NCBI GenBank assembly: GCA_963277665.1
Contig: OY728147.1
Coordinates: 1,258,471,424-1,258,535,423 of the forward strand
Reading direction: 5' to 3'
DNA length: 64,000 nt
Source of the DNA: Viscum album
Lineage: Eukaryota > Streptophyta > Magnoliopsida > Santalales > Viscaceae
Below, piece by piece: positions 38,385-48,449 of the stretch (positions are counted from its first letter, which is position 1; every line of letters begins with the position of its first letter). Under the pieces are notes generated by a model, which saw nothing but the letters and a program-made list of their open reading frames with translations, was not told where the DNA came from and made no database searches. Position numbers and translations under genes: made by a program.

Positions 38385-39009
38385 GGATGTTCCATTTGAA
38401 GGAATAAAATGTGGTTGTTCCAATCAATAAATCAATATCCACCATCATACATTGGATGAACATTGGGGAAACAAACTAGAGGTATTCAAAAACCAGTACC
38501 CACAGGGGGGATCTAACCAATTTATAACCCTCTTCTTTTCCATTTACATTTATTTTTCTTTATTTTATTTTTTTCATTATTTTTATATGTGGAAATAGAT
38601 AGAATCAAAACATAAGGATATTCAAAGTAAATAGATTCACATTGTATATTTATTTTTCATTAGTATTTCTATGATTATAATTTTATTTAGTTGATATTAA
38701 TTTAATGGTAATAAAATTTTATTTATGGGGGAGTATCTATTTACATATTACTCTTTTTAAGATTTTCACTATTAATTTAATTTTATAAAATATTAGAGGT
38801 TTAAAAGAATATTTAATTTTCTTTTTTCATAAATAATTTTACTTTTATTGTGTTATCAGGATTTTGGAACAAATGGATTTTAAATTTTTTCTTGGAGTAT
38901 TTATCTTGGATATTTATATGAAATAAATTATATTGTTTTGGAAATTTTTTTAAATCCACAAACATGGAAAACTAAATAATATGATTTTTCCTATCTTATT
39001 ATAAGCCAT
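38385..39009 (+). repeat. Element F, right repeat arm, part 1
   Basis: Matches the start of the left arm (33810-34447), for example ggaataaaatgtggttg near 38402 with the block near 33830, and aaatccacaaac near 38956 with aaatccataacc near 34384. It is cut by element D and resumes at 62037. Confidence 0.45.
39006..39009. other. Possible target duplication of element D (left)
   Basis: The four bases ccat precede D and recur after it at 62037-62040. A fifth base does not match. With the border moved one base the pair is gccat/accat. Confidence 0.5.
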
Positions 39010-40419
39010 TGTAATGAACCAAAAATTTTTAGGAATATTGTTTCTTAATTCTTTGAAATTTTACGAGTCTATGGCTTCTGATGGCACTTGATTCAGAGGC
39101 CCGGTGTGCTCGGAATAAATTTATGAAGTTTCGTTGGGGTACATTTAGTAAATGTATGTGCGGTTTTTTCTATCTTTTGAACCGGTGCTCGGAATTGAAA
39201 TCTCAGGGCACCGATGAACTTGCAGCGCCAGTTTACGCTAAATGGGACCTTTACTACAGTTGCGTTTTATGCAGGTTGAATGTTAATTTTTGGAGTTTAA
39301 TCTTAAATTAAATAAAATTGTGTGGTACACAATTTTATTTTGAGAGTTGGTTATTTCCTCCCATGGGGAAGTTATTCATGGGGCCCACACCCACATAACT
39401 TCCCATGTGTGGATATTTTTGAGGTGGGGCCCACACGAGCCCCAACTTTTCATCACCCTATTACTCTTTTAGACTCACTTAAACCCCTTGTTTAATTCTT
39501 GAAAACTCTCTCGTTTAATTGGGTGGATCCTCTCCACATTCTACCTCCCTCACTCCATTTAATTTTTTTCCAACCCATCTCAATTAATTAATCAACTATT
39601 CAATTAATTAATTAAAGAGTTTGAATTAATTTGAATGCATGGAAAGTTTATTAAAATAAGGGAAAGCATTATTTTAATTTTGGCTTGGCAAATATTGTTC
39701 TGGGAAATCCTTGTATAATTAAGAGAGCTTTAACCTTCCACGAAGAATGACATCCTCTTCAACAAACAACACCAACTCCACGAAGAACGGTGATGTGCCT
39801 TTCTTTCTATTCTCCACAAAAAGTTAGGAGATGCCGCTTCCTCCTCGGACACACCCCGACGTCGTCTACAAATCCTCTTTCTGTGATTCTACTCTTGAAA
39901 CCGAGGTAGGGGTTTGTTTAAATTTTCATTGAATAAAATTGTTCTCCATCCCATGTTGAAATCATGTTTTACCTTTGGCCATTTGATACTGCCTAACGCA
40001 GAGGGCGCAGGCCGAACGAACATGGTCCGAAGACCCTCTGATTGTTCTTGGATAATTTGGCGGTGGCAACGAGAGGCAGTGGCGACAAATGGATGCGGCA
40101 GTCGTGCGTCGGCCGCATGCGGAAGAACCTCGGCCCACAACCGCGGGCTGCTCGGCCGACAAAGAACTGGTCAGAAAAAGCCGGCTGGGCCGAAGAAGGA
40201 CCGCAGCACCACAAGGGGCGTCACACTGTGGAAGACCGCAGAATGCATTTTGCAGGTCCCTCGGTAGGCAAACCGGCCGGTAGGAGGCCGACCAGGCTGA
40301 GGAGAACCGTGGAGTAAGGAAGGTGCCGCGTTGGATGAACTACGGCCCACCCGAGCGGGCTGCTTGCGCCGAGAAGGCCAGTCGGCTTCAGCCGGCTAGT
40401 TTGGGATGGCGGTACCGCT

Positions 40420-40690
40420 TTGCACCGCTAGTTCAGGTATCCAGGGGGGTCGTGGTCCCCATGAACCGCTCGGCCCCTTCAGGCCGAGCTGCGGCCAGCC
40501 TGACCACGCCATGTCGGGCCGAGCCGTTCCCTCTCGGGCCGGGTCGTGCCCCATCAGTTCGGGTGGCACCTACCACTGGGCCGGGCCATGTTTCATTAAG
40601 CCGGGCCGACACCCCATGTAGGGTCAGACCCGCCAAACTGGGTCGGGGTGACCCGCCAGCCCACTGGGCCTTACGGGTCGGGCCCGTACG
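40420..40690. other. GC-rich block in element D 5' LTR
   Basis: Dense GGGCC/GGCCC words (gggccgggtcgtgcccc and similar), in sharp contrast with the AT-rich surroundings. The matching block is at 60360-60620. It probably marks a structured or promoter-proximal part of the LTR; I cannot assign a role. Confidence 0.6.
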
Positions 40691-40930
40691 CTTAAATGCG
40701 AATAACTTCACGATCGTGCGTCCGATCGACGCACCGTCTGCGGAACATGGACCCTCATGACGTGGCGGTCCTTTTTGGATACACTTTGTGAGTTTTGAAC
40801 AACTTTAGAAAATGGCCAGGTTTGGAATGAGCGTATTTCCAACCGGGCCCCTTGAGCTAAAATGTTAATAACTCACTGACCGAGCGTCTGATTGATGCGC
40901 CGTCTGTCACGTTGGGTTCCTTTTGATGAG
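40690..40930 (+). repeat. Duplicated leader motif in element D 5' LTR
   Basis: Two copies, near 40690-40765 and 40855-40930, about 165 bp apart. Each has aaatg, a-taataactca/ttca, then gcgtc-gat-ga-gc-ccgtctg. The same pair is present in the other LTR near 60615-60690 and 60783-60860. Confidence 0.55.
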
Positions 40931-41071
40931 ACGAAACTTCGGGATACATCATCTCTGGACTTCATGATAATTGATGTATCGACCCCTTGTCTCGAGGAGC
41001 GGACCCTCCCGGAATTGAGCGTGCTTTTTGCGGGAACCCTATAGCTGGATGTCACTTCAATGACTATCATA

Positions 41072-41302
41072 CTGGAATCCTCCATGGGTTTGGCGATGAC
41101 GACAACTGTACTGGAATCCTCCGTGGGTTCAACAGTGACGACTACTCTACTGGAATCCTTCATGTGTTCGGCAGTGACGTCAATGGTAGTAGAATCCTCC
41201 ATGGGTTCGGCAACGACGACAACTGTATAAGAATCCTCCATGGGTTCAGCAGTGATGACAACTGTTCTAGAATCCTCCATGGGTTCGGCAGTGATGATGA
41301 AT
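41072..41302. repeat. 39-bp tandem array in element D 5' LTR (about 6 units)
   Basis: Units start at 41072 and every 39 bp to 41267, each like ctggaatcctccatgggttc followed by ggcagtgacgacaactgta. Because 39 is divisible by three, both strands stay open with a 13-residue period (for example ILHGFGSDDNCTR). This explains the long frames here without any gene. Confidence 0.9.
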
Positions 41303-42093
41303 TAGTGACTACATCTGATCATCTCTATCTCTAAACGAAAGATCTATACCTGTGTGAGATGAGTCTTGACTTTCAATCAATATCATCGATGTGATTGACT
41401 TCTTTCTTCTGTGGACTGGGGTGTGCTTGGGCTCGAGAGTTGGAGCCGAACTGGGATTGATAACTTAGGTATATATATGGGTATATACCTAAGTAGAGTT
41501 GGTTGATACTTCGTGATTGTATCTTTTGTTTGTGGTTTATCCTTCATGGATTCTGGGAGACCTTGGGGGGTCTCGGGGTCCCTACTGAGTTTTGTTATAC
41601 TCACCCCTGCACGGGCTATGCCCGCACTACGTGGTGTTGGATGCAGACGATGGACATCACTGATCATGATAGAGATTTGTGGAGCTGGACGGTACCTGGA
41701 GGTGGACCACTTGGTGGGATGTACATGGAGTGGACGGACGTACCCAAGGTACCGAGGAGAACATATTTACCCACCCTTCAGGTGGGATTCCCAGAGGACG
41801 ACTAGTGGTTGTTGTATAACTTTTCTGCTGTTGTACTAGACATTCAGTTGTAATGTACATTTCAGTTGGGTTTTTATTTGGGCCCATTTACCATTCATCA
41901 CATACCTTGTATTCAGTATTACTTTTTTCTTACTTCAACTTGCGTAAGCTATTGTGTTTTTTTACTATCATAAAGGCAATACCTTATCTTTTTGTCAGGA
42001 TTGACGCCTTTGGTGCTAGTCGCCAGCCCCTGGCCTATGGAAGGCGGGATTGGGGTAGTCACGCCATGGGCCCTAAGGACGGGTCGTGAAAAA

Positions 42094-42106
42094 TTGGTAT
42101 CATAGG
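42094..42106 (+). other. Primer-binding site of element D
   Basis: ttggtatcatagg lies three to five bases after the LTR. It resembles TGGTATCAGAGC, the complement of the initiator tRNA-Met 3' end used by many plant Ty3/gypsy elements, with a few changes. Confidence 0.75.
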
Positions 42107-42374
42107 AGTCAGTTCTACTGTATAACACAGGACTCTGATCATTCCTTTCTGTGAAGCAGTAGTGTTAAGAGTATTTAGTGTGGTTTTTAGTCCAGGGAGC
42201 CCAATGTTGGTGCGGCGGCCGGCGTATCCATACACCAGGACCCTGACGCCTGATTTCCGACTCAGTCCATGAAAACTCTGATTGCATGTGTGCTTCAAAA
42301 GTTTTCATTGTGATTACTTTGTGTCAGCTCACCAGGTTTACTGTTTTGACCACGGCACACCTGTTTCATTTCAG

Positions 42375-43530
42375 GATGACCCCATGAAGGTAGCCAGCTA
42401 GGGTTCTGAGTCGTGTACGAGATGACATCCCACTGAGCGACGAGGCCTCGGTGTAGGGCCCCATCACATTGGAGGCCCCAGCGGTACCACAACCCGCTGA
42501 GCCAGCGATACTACCATCCCCAGCAGTTGAGAGTGTGTGCCCCCTGAGTGTGTTGCACAATTTTCAACAACATAGGCCGCCCAGGTTCTGCGGAGAGATG
42601 GACCCTTAGGCATCCAAGTATTAGCTGGAGGCTATCGTCAGAGTCTTCATATTGGTAGGGACACCAGCAGACCTTATGGTGATCCTTGCCATGTGTCTCC
42701 TGCATGTAGCAACAGGTAGATGGTGAAGCTTGATGCTCCAGGTGCATGATGGGGAATCTTTACTTTGGACAGACTTCGAGAGCCTCTTCCGCTCGGAGTT
42801 TGTTCCCACCACCCTTCGTGCAGTGCGGATTCAGGTGTTACTTCACTTACGGCAGGGCAGCATGACAGTAGCTCAGTACTCAGTGAGATTTACTGATCTA
42901 TCATTCTACTCCAACGACATGGTACAAGACCCATTCTTCAGGACCCGGACCTTCGATCAGGGACTGAAGAACGAGATTAGGTCTTCGATGATCTCCCTCA
43001 ACATTCCGATGTAGGAAGGAGTGTTGGAGCAAGCCCTTCTTGTGGAGAGCATTCTCGGTGAGCCGACACCAGTAGCGAGACCCTCCGCAGGGTGACACGT
43101 AGCAAAGTCTTCTACAGTCGGAAATAGATAGATGTCGCAGAGGTCCAAGAAGACCATGCCATCTGGTGAGTAACCTCAGGATATAGGTTTGGTTGTGCGG
43201 GAAACCCGAAACAGAGCCAGCTATACGAGGAGTAGGCAGTGCTATGCATGCGGCGGGCAGGGTCACATGGCTCGAGACTACCCTCCTGCTGTGCATATGA
43301 GCAGAAAATAGTGGAGGGACCTCCTAGGTAGAGGCAGAGGTTCGACCGTGGTAGTCCACAGGGATAAGGCGGACGAGGAAGAGGAGCTGGCCGAGTAGCG
43401 GGTGGTGGATGACATTTTGAGGCTCTACCACCACCACCACCAGGAGGTCTACCCCGACCATAGGGAGCTGACGGGCAGAGGTAGGCTCAGCTCCAGGAAG
43501 TGGAGTCTTACGACCACAGTGCACCTGAGA
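42375..43530 (+). pseudogene. Element D gag
   Basis: The best part is the 95-codon frame 42730-43014, which carries the second half of the gag core (LLWTDFESLFRSEFVPTT, then GSMTVAQYSVRFTDLSFYS and GLKNEIRSSM). The zinc knuckle at 43240-43281 reads CYACGGQGHMARDY. The first two cysteines and the histidine are kept, and the last cysteine is now tyrosine. Stops and frame changes lie before and after. Gag would form the particle and bind RNA. The start near 42375 is a guess based on the distance from the primer site. Confidence 0.72.
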
Positions 43531-43539
43531 TGATTCGAG

Positions 43540-43960
43540 GTACTATATGTGTCTACTACACCCTTGCTGCTATAATTATAGACACAAGTGTGAGTCATTC
43601 CTTCATTGTCGCAGACCTTGTTCGGAGCTCAGAGATTCTGACGGAGCCGTTGGCTCGATCCTTATGAATAGAGACTTCTACGGGAGCAGAATTGATGATA
43701 ACGCACTGGTGTCGGCAGTGTGACCTTACTCTAGGAGGCGAGAGCTTTGGCTGGGATCTTCTTGTAGATGCGTCGAGGCCACATGACGTCATCTTGGGTA
43801 TGGACTGGTTATCTACAGTCCATGCTTAGATTGACTGTATTAGGTGCAAAGTGTGGTGTGTTCGCACGGATGGGAGCTTGTTTACCTTCACTGGAGAGAA
43901 GAGAGCCTTCACAGAACAGGATGGACTTATGAAAATGAGAGGGTAGCCAATCACACATCA
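43540..43960 (+). pseudogene. Element D aspartic protease
   Basis: The active-site segment at about 43578-43604 reads IDTSVSHSFI. The family has D-T/S-G-A/S, so the glycine is serine. The second landmark VILGMDWL is at 43788-43811. A polyprotein-cutting retropepsin; the altered active site and flanking stops make it dead. Confidence 0.75.
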
Positions 43961-43961
43961 G

Positions 43962-44618
43962 TTGGCTAGTATCATTCTTAGAGCAATTTATGTGTGGAGT
44001 CCTGGTTTTCCTGTTGTTGTGGATCAGTATGCATACATTTTTCCCGACGATGTTCCAAGACTACCTCCTCACAGAGATGTAGACTTCTACATAGACCTAT
44101 ACCCCTGGACATCACCGATATCTACTCCAGCATATTGGATGGCTCTCGCTGAGCTTCGTGAGCTGAGAGTACAGTTGGAGGACTTGTAGGGAAAGGGAAT
44201 CATCTGACCCAGTGTTTCACCCTAGGCTTCTCCGATTTTATTCACCAAGAAGGTGGATGGGAGCTTGTGACTGTGTGTCAACTACCGTCTCCTGAATCAG
44301 GTGACCGTGAAGAAAAAGTACCCATTCCCGAGGATTAGTGTCCTCTTTGATTAGATCAAGGTAGCATGATGGTTCTCGAAGTTAGACCTTAGGTCAGGCT
44401 ATCATTAGCTCAGAGTTTGAGATGAGGATGTGTATAAGATGACCTTCAGGTGTTGGTATGGCCACTAAAAGTTCTTGGTTATTCCCTTTGGCATAACCAA
44501 CGCTCCAGTAGTGGTCATGAGTCTCATGATTAGGATCTTCCTGCCTTACCTCGATCGTTTTGTTGTAGTCTTCATCGATGGCATTCTGATTTACTCGACA
44601 ACTATGGAGGAGCACACC
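43962..44618 (+). pseudogene. Element D reverse transcriptase, N-terminal part
   Basis: Blocks in order are FPDDVPRLPPHRDVDF, FTKKVDGSL, stop, [24 protein letters not shown], stop, LRV, FGITNAP, then the catalytic box FIDGILIYS at 44571-44597. The family has two aspartates here (FIDD); the second is glycine through one A-to-G change (codon 44580-44582), which alone would kill polymerase activity. At least five stops also interrupt it, several of the CAG-to-TAG or CGA-to-TGA type. The frame runs to 44618, where element E begins. The remaining RT resumes at 56583. Confidence 0.85.
44614..44618. other. Target site duplication of element E (left)
   Basis: acacc directly before TGTAACACCC, repeated exactly at 56578-56582. 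Confidence 0.96.
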
Positions 44619-46044
44619 TGTAACACCCGAGACTTTTATGTTATATAAATCATCAAAGGAATCTTTTTCTATACAACACTTGCTTGGCTTGCTTTACACG
44701 CAATCGCGACCTTCCTCGATAGCTTGCGTCGTACGCAATACCGAGTTTCACTAAACAACATTATGCTATTAAAACTAGCCGTTATGAATAGTAATAACAC
44801 CTTTTTTGAATTTTATAAATTTTATTTTTCAAAATGGACTTCATTTTTGGACTCAGAATATCGAAATTAGCCTAGGGTGAAATTTTGGTATTTTTCTGAA
44901 AACTTTCAATTTTTGATGAATAGTGAAACCACTAAGTGGTAGGTTAAAAACTGAATTTTGCATAAAACTTAATTTTACCGCTTCTGTGATTGGAATTTCG
45001 AAAATCCGAGAGACACGGTTAATATCAAGGACTAAAATGTGGTTCAATGAGATGAAAATAATTTTTTGGTGAATAGTAACTTTTTACTTTTTTTACCGTG
45101 GTTAATAGTAAATAGGGTAACTAAGGGTAAATATGATATTAATATTACCCTAACACATGTCCTAATTCTATTGGACAAGTGTAATTCGACCAAAAACAAA
45201 CTTAGGAATAAAATATGACCATTTAGGCCCACTTGGATTAGATTAGGACATTTATTATTAATTTATTTAAAGAAGGGTTAAAATAGTTAAAATCAATGTT
45301 TAATAAGTAAATCATTTTTAATATGGGGTTATACATTAGATAAATTCAATTGTAAATATTCATTAGAAAGCTAAAAAGATTTACTACATGATGATATTTT
45401 ATTTGTAATTTTTAGACATCAAATAATGTAATTTATTTATGACACAAAGATGATGCAGTAATTATCTTATTAATGAAATATTGACATAATTGATGTTATA
45501 AACACCAAAATAAATGTAATTTGAGACTTTTTATGAATTCAACTAATTTTATAGGTTACTATGATATATTAATGTTGATTTAATCAACTTGGTTCGAACA
45601 TATAATTCTTTTATGACTTTCACAAAAATCATATATCAAATAGTGTCAAAATTGACACAAAATAGTTTTTAAATCAAATATTATATTATTAATTGTTATT
45701 TTATTCCTAAAAATCTAAGGTTCGACCAAATGACTTAGATAAGGATATATATTTTAATAATAAACAATTTGGGGTTCGTTTGGCATGTTATAGTAAGTGT
45801 ATTAACCATATAGTGAAAGAAAACAAAAAGACATGGTAAAAGTTAAATTATTTAACTTAGAGTTAAATCTAATTGATAAGGTTACAATAATACCCTAAAC
45901 TTGTCTAAATCCTATTGGTTGATAGGATTTAGACCCTTCCCCACTTTATCTTCGAAATAAGACCCTTTGGAACCATTATAAACCGATTTTGACTTTAATA
46001 TAAAATAATATTTTGAGATATTCCTAAGGTGCCCCTCTCCTCCC

Positions 46045-46054
46045 TTATAAAAGG
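46045..46054 (+). promoter_or_regulatory. TATA box of element E 5' LTR
   Basis: ttataaaagg, 1426 bp into the LTR, enclosed by the inverted words GGTGCCC (46028-46034) and GGGCACC (46053-46059) and followed by a CT-rich tract and CTCACACC. It is the probable transcription start region of the element RNA. The order is shared with element A. Confidence 0.8.
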
Positions 46055-46385
46055 GCACCTCCTCCCCCTCCTCCTCACACCAAATTGCGCACTCAAGCTC
46101 GGCCAACCCCTGCCATTTTCTCCTCTCCACTTCCCTAGAATAATCCTAGAGGTCCTGGTCTTCTCTAAAGACCAATCTTAGTTCCTTAAGTGGAGGATTC
46201 AAAGAGGCGTTCCAAAGAAGAGGTAATATCCATTACCGATCTTTTCAATTTCTTTCTTATTCAACTTCTTCTTCTTTAGTTGTTTCATGATAAAGTAATA
46301 ACATCAGTATTACTTACATACTGATATGTTATTATAAATATGAAACAACCCTATTTCACCTTCTATCCATCCTACGGAAAAATGA

Positions 46386-46620
46386 AATCATCACGCGTGC
46401 GTACGTACGGAATACCGTCTCCACGCCGTGGTGTAATCTATTTTCCACCATCACCTTACAAGGATGGTTATAATGGTGTAATGAGTAACTAAATATGATT
46501 ATTATGAAGTAATATTGATACTGAAATAATATATATATACTCCAATACAATTCCACGATCATAGGAATGATATCATCACTCGTGCGTACGTACGGAATAC
46601 CGTCTCCACGATGTGATGCG
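46386..46620 (+). repeat. Two-copy leader motif in element E 5' LTR
   Basis: Two copies, 185 bp apart. Each has CGTGCGTACGTACGG, then AATACCGTCTCCACG, then GTGGTGTAA or ATGTGATGCG. They lie 340-570 bp after the TATA box, so within the RNA leader (R/U5). Element A has four degraded copies in each LTR. Confidence 0.85.
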
Positions 46621-48227
46621 ACTCGTTCTACATGATCTTCATTTCATAATGATTATATAAATGAATTGAATGAATGAATATGGTATATAATACACTAATA
46701 CCATTCTGGAAATGAATTATCTATAACCTAAAGATAAGAATAAGAATTTATTTGACAAAACACGCATAAGAACAAAAAGTTATAAAGACCCGAGTAACAA
46801 GTAACAATGAAATATTACTAACAAGAAGCTAATAATATGACCATATATGATATCATATAAATATGTATGATTCTGGAATAAGTCAAAAACATTATTTAAA
46901 CCATTATACAGGAGCTTTGGACATGTACAAAGCTAATCGGACCTAAGGTAAGAGAAATATCACAATCTCATTTTTATCCGAGATTGTTTATTCGTAAGTA
47001 TTTACTGGGGTGTATTTTATCATCCACATCCATGTTCCCCCAATATGTAATATTGTTTCCATCCACTTACAATAGTTTAAATCCAATTTTACCCTTCGGT
47101 GAGTTTTTAGTAAAGAATATGAACGGAATCTTTTGTCGTTTTTTTTTCGTACGAGGTACTTTTTGACTTTTCCGACAAAGGTACGAAGAATGTTTTTTTT
47201 AACATATACGGCATGAATGGATTTTTAAAACATTGTTTCCGAGAAGCTTCCTTTACAAGTTTTCAAGTTTATTTTTAATCAACTTCTTTTAGTTTAAAGT
47301 TGTATGACATGTTAAGAAAGGAAAAATGTTTTTGAATTAGAAAGGATATTTTCCTCAAGAATAAAGTTCAAGTGTTTTATAAAAATTATTTTCCATCTAA
47401 GATAATAAAGGGTTCTGTTTTTATCCCTATTATTACATTGATTTGATCATGTTCTGATGGAATTATTTTTATGAATTCTGTTATCTTATATGAATTGATT
47501 TATGATGTCATGATGTTTCAAGAATCCCATTTTTGTTACATGTGTTATGCGATGATGTATGTTTTATGATTATGTGGCACACATAAGAAAGGATTCATTA
47601 TAAGATGGGTGGGACCTATATCTCCCTCCAATGCATTGGGTAAAGATTTTATATCTCATGAGATAGACATGGCTGGAACGGAAGGTTATTTCGGTTCAGT
47701 GATACAGGACTGAAACGAGGAGTGAACTCGGTTCAGAAAGGGACTTTGTCCACTAAGATAGTCTTGGCGATGAGTCATGACTAACAAGAAATGATTTTCC
47801 ATGATTATGTGTGCATGCCACAAAGTTTCAAGTTTTATGTTATGATTATGGGGATCTCATTTTCACTCCTATGATTTGTTCCATGTTAAGATATTATGAT
47901 CTCTTTTGCAGGTTATGATTTTCAAAAAGATATGATATGATTTTTATTTCCTTTATTTGCCTTGCTGAGCATTTGAGCTCACCCTTTTATGTTTTCTTTT
48001 CCCCAGGTCAGGAAGATGGATATTAAGTAGAATATGCTAAAAGGGACCCTAGATATGATGAAATAAATGGGAGACACTGTAGAAGATTTATGAACCAGTT
48101 GTTTATGTTTCCCAGTTTCTAAAGGCACTATACCTATACGGTCCTTTGTAGTTTTATCATATGTTGTAATAAGTGTGCTTCAATTTTTGAAGTATTAAAA
48201 ATGTATGTAAAGTATGGGTCGTTATAG

Positions 48228-48240
48228 TTGGTATCAGAGG
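48228..48240 (+). other. Primer-binding site of element E
   Basis: ttggtatcagagg, starting one base after the LTR end (48226), matches eleven of twelve bases of TGGTATCAGAGC, the complement of the initiator tRNA-Met 3' end. First-strand DNA synthesis would start here. Confidence 0.92.
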
Positions 48241-48449
48241 AAAGGTATAGTCAACCTTTGGAAACTAGGATGTGAAAGCCTTAGTAAGAACCCTAAGGAT
48301 AAGTCTAAGAATAGTACACAATCTTAGTGTTTTAGAAATGGCCTTGAATAACCTAGGATAAGACCATAAGCATGAAAATTTTATTCTTGAATTATGTGGT
48401 TTCCTATTATAATTAGTGTTGCTCACACTATTCTTCTTGGTTTTAGTCA
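48241..48449 (+). other. Untranslated leader between primer site and gag of element E
   Basis: About 210 bp with no long reading frame, directly upstream of the gag start. Nothing else is recognised in it. Confidence 0.6.

Larger units (their letters stand above)
39010..42090 (+). repeat. Element D, 5' LTR
   Basis: Begins TGTAATGAAC and ends near gggtcgtga, just before the primer site. It aligns throughout with 58889-62036 (for example the cccatggggaagttatt block near 39360/59250). It includes a GC-rich stretch at 40420-40690, a 39-bp tandem array at 41072-41302, and a leader duplication at 40690-40930. Open frames within it, including several over 100 codons, are products of GC-richness and of the 39-bp period rather than genes. 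Confidence 0.92.
44619..48226 (+). repeat. Element E, 5' LTR
   Basis: Runs from TGTAACACCC to GTCGTTATA, where the primer site begins. It contains a small perfect hairpin TTGCGT-CGT-ACGCAA at 44724-44738, a TATA box at 46045-46054 and two leader motifs at 46386-46435 and 46571-46620. It differs from the 3' LTR mostly by single bases and by one base in a T run near 47145. Short open frames on either strand recur in both LTRs and are not genes. Confidence 0.97.

Noticed and set aside
39889..40760. Several frames of 64-145 codons in GC-rich DNA
   Set aside because: Few stops because of high GC. Arginine-, proline- and alanine-rich text without domains, and the matching frames in the other LTR are not preserved.
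41072..41302. Possible CRISPR-like array
   Set aside because: Units are directly adjacent with no unique spacers, in plant retrotransposon DNA.
40873..41334. Overlapping open frames of 115-135 codons on both strands
   Set aside because: They are the 39-bp tandem array read through; the period is 13 residues and both strands stay open. No start, domain or conservation argues for a gene.
44853..45232. Minus-strand frames repeated at 53205-53584
   Set aside because: Present twice only because the LTRs are duplicates; no domain, no conservation evidence.
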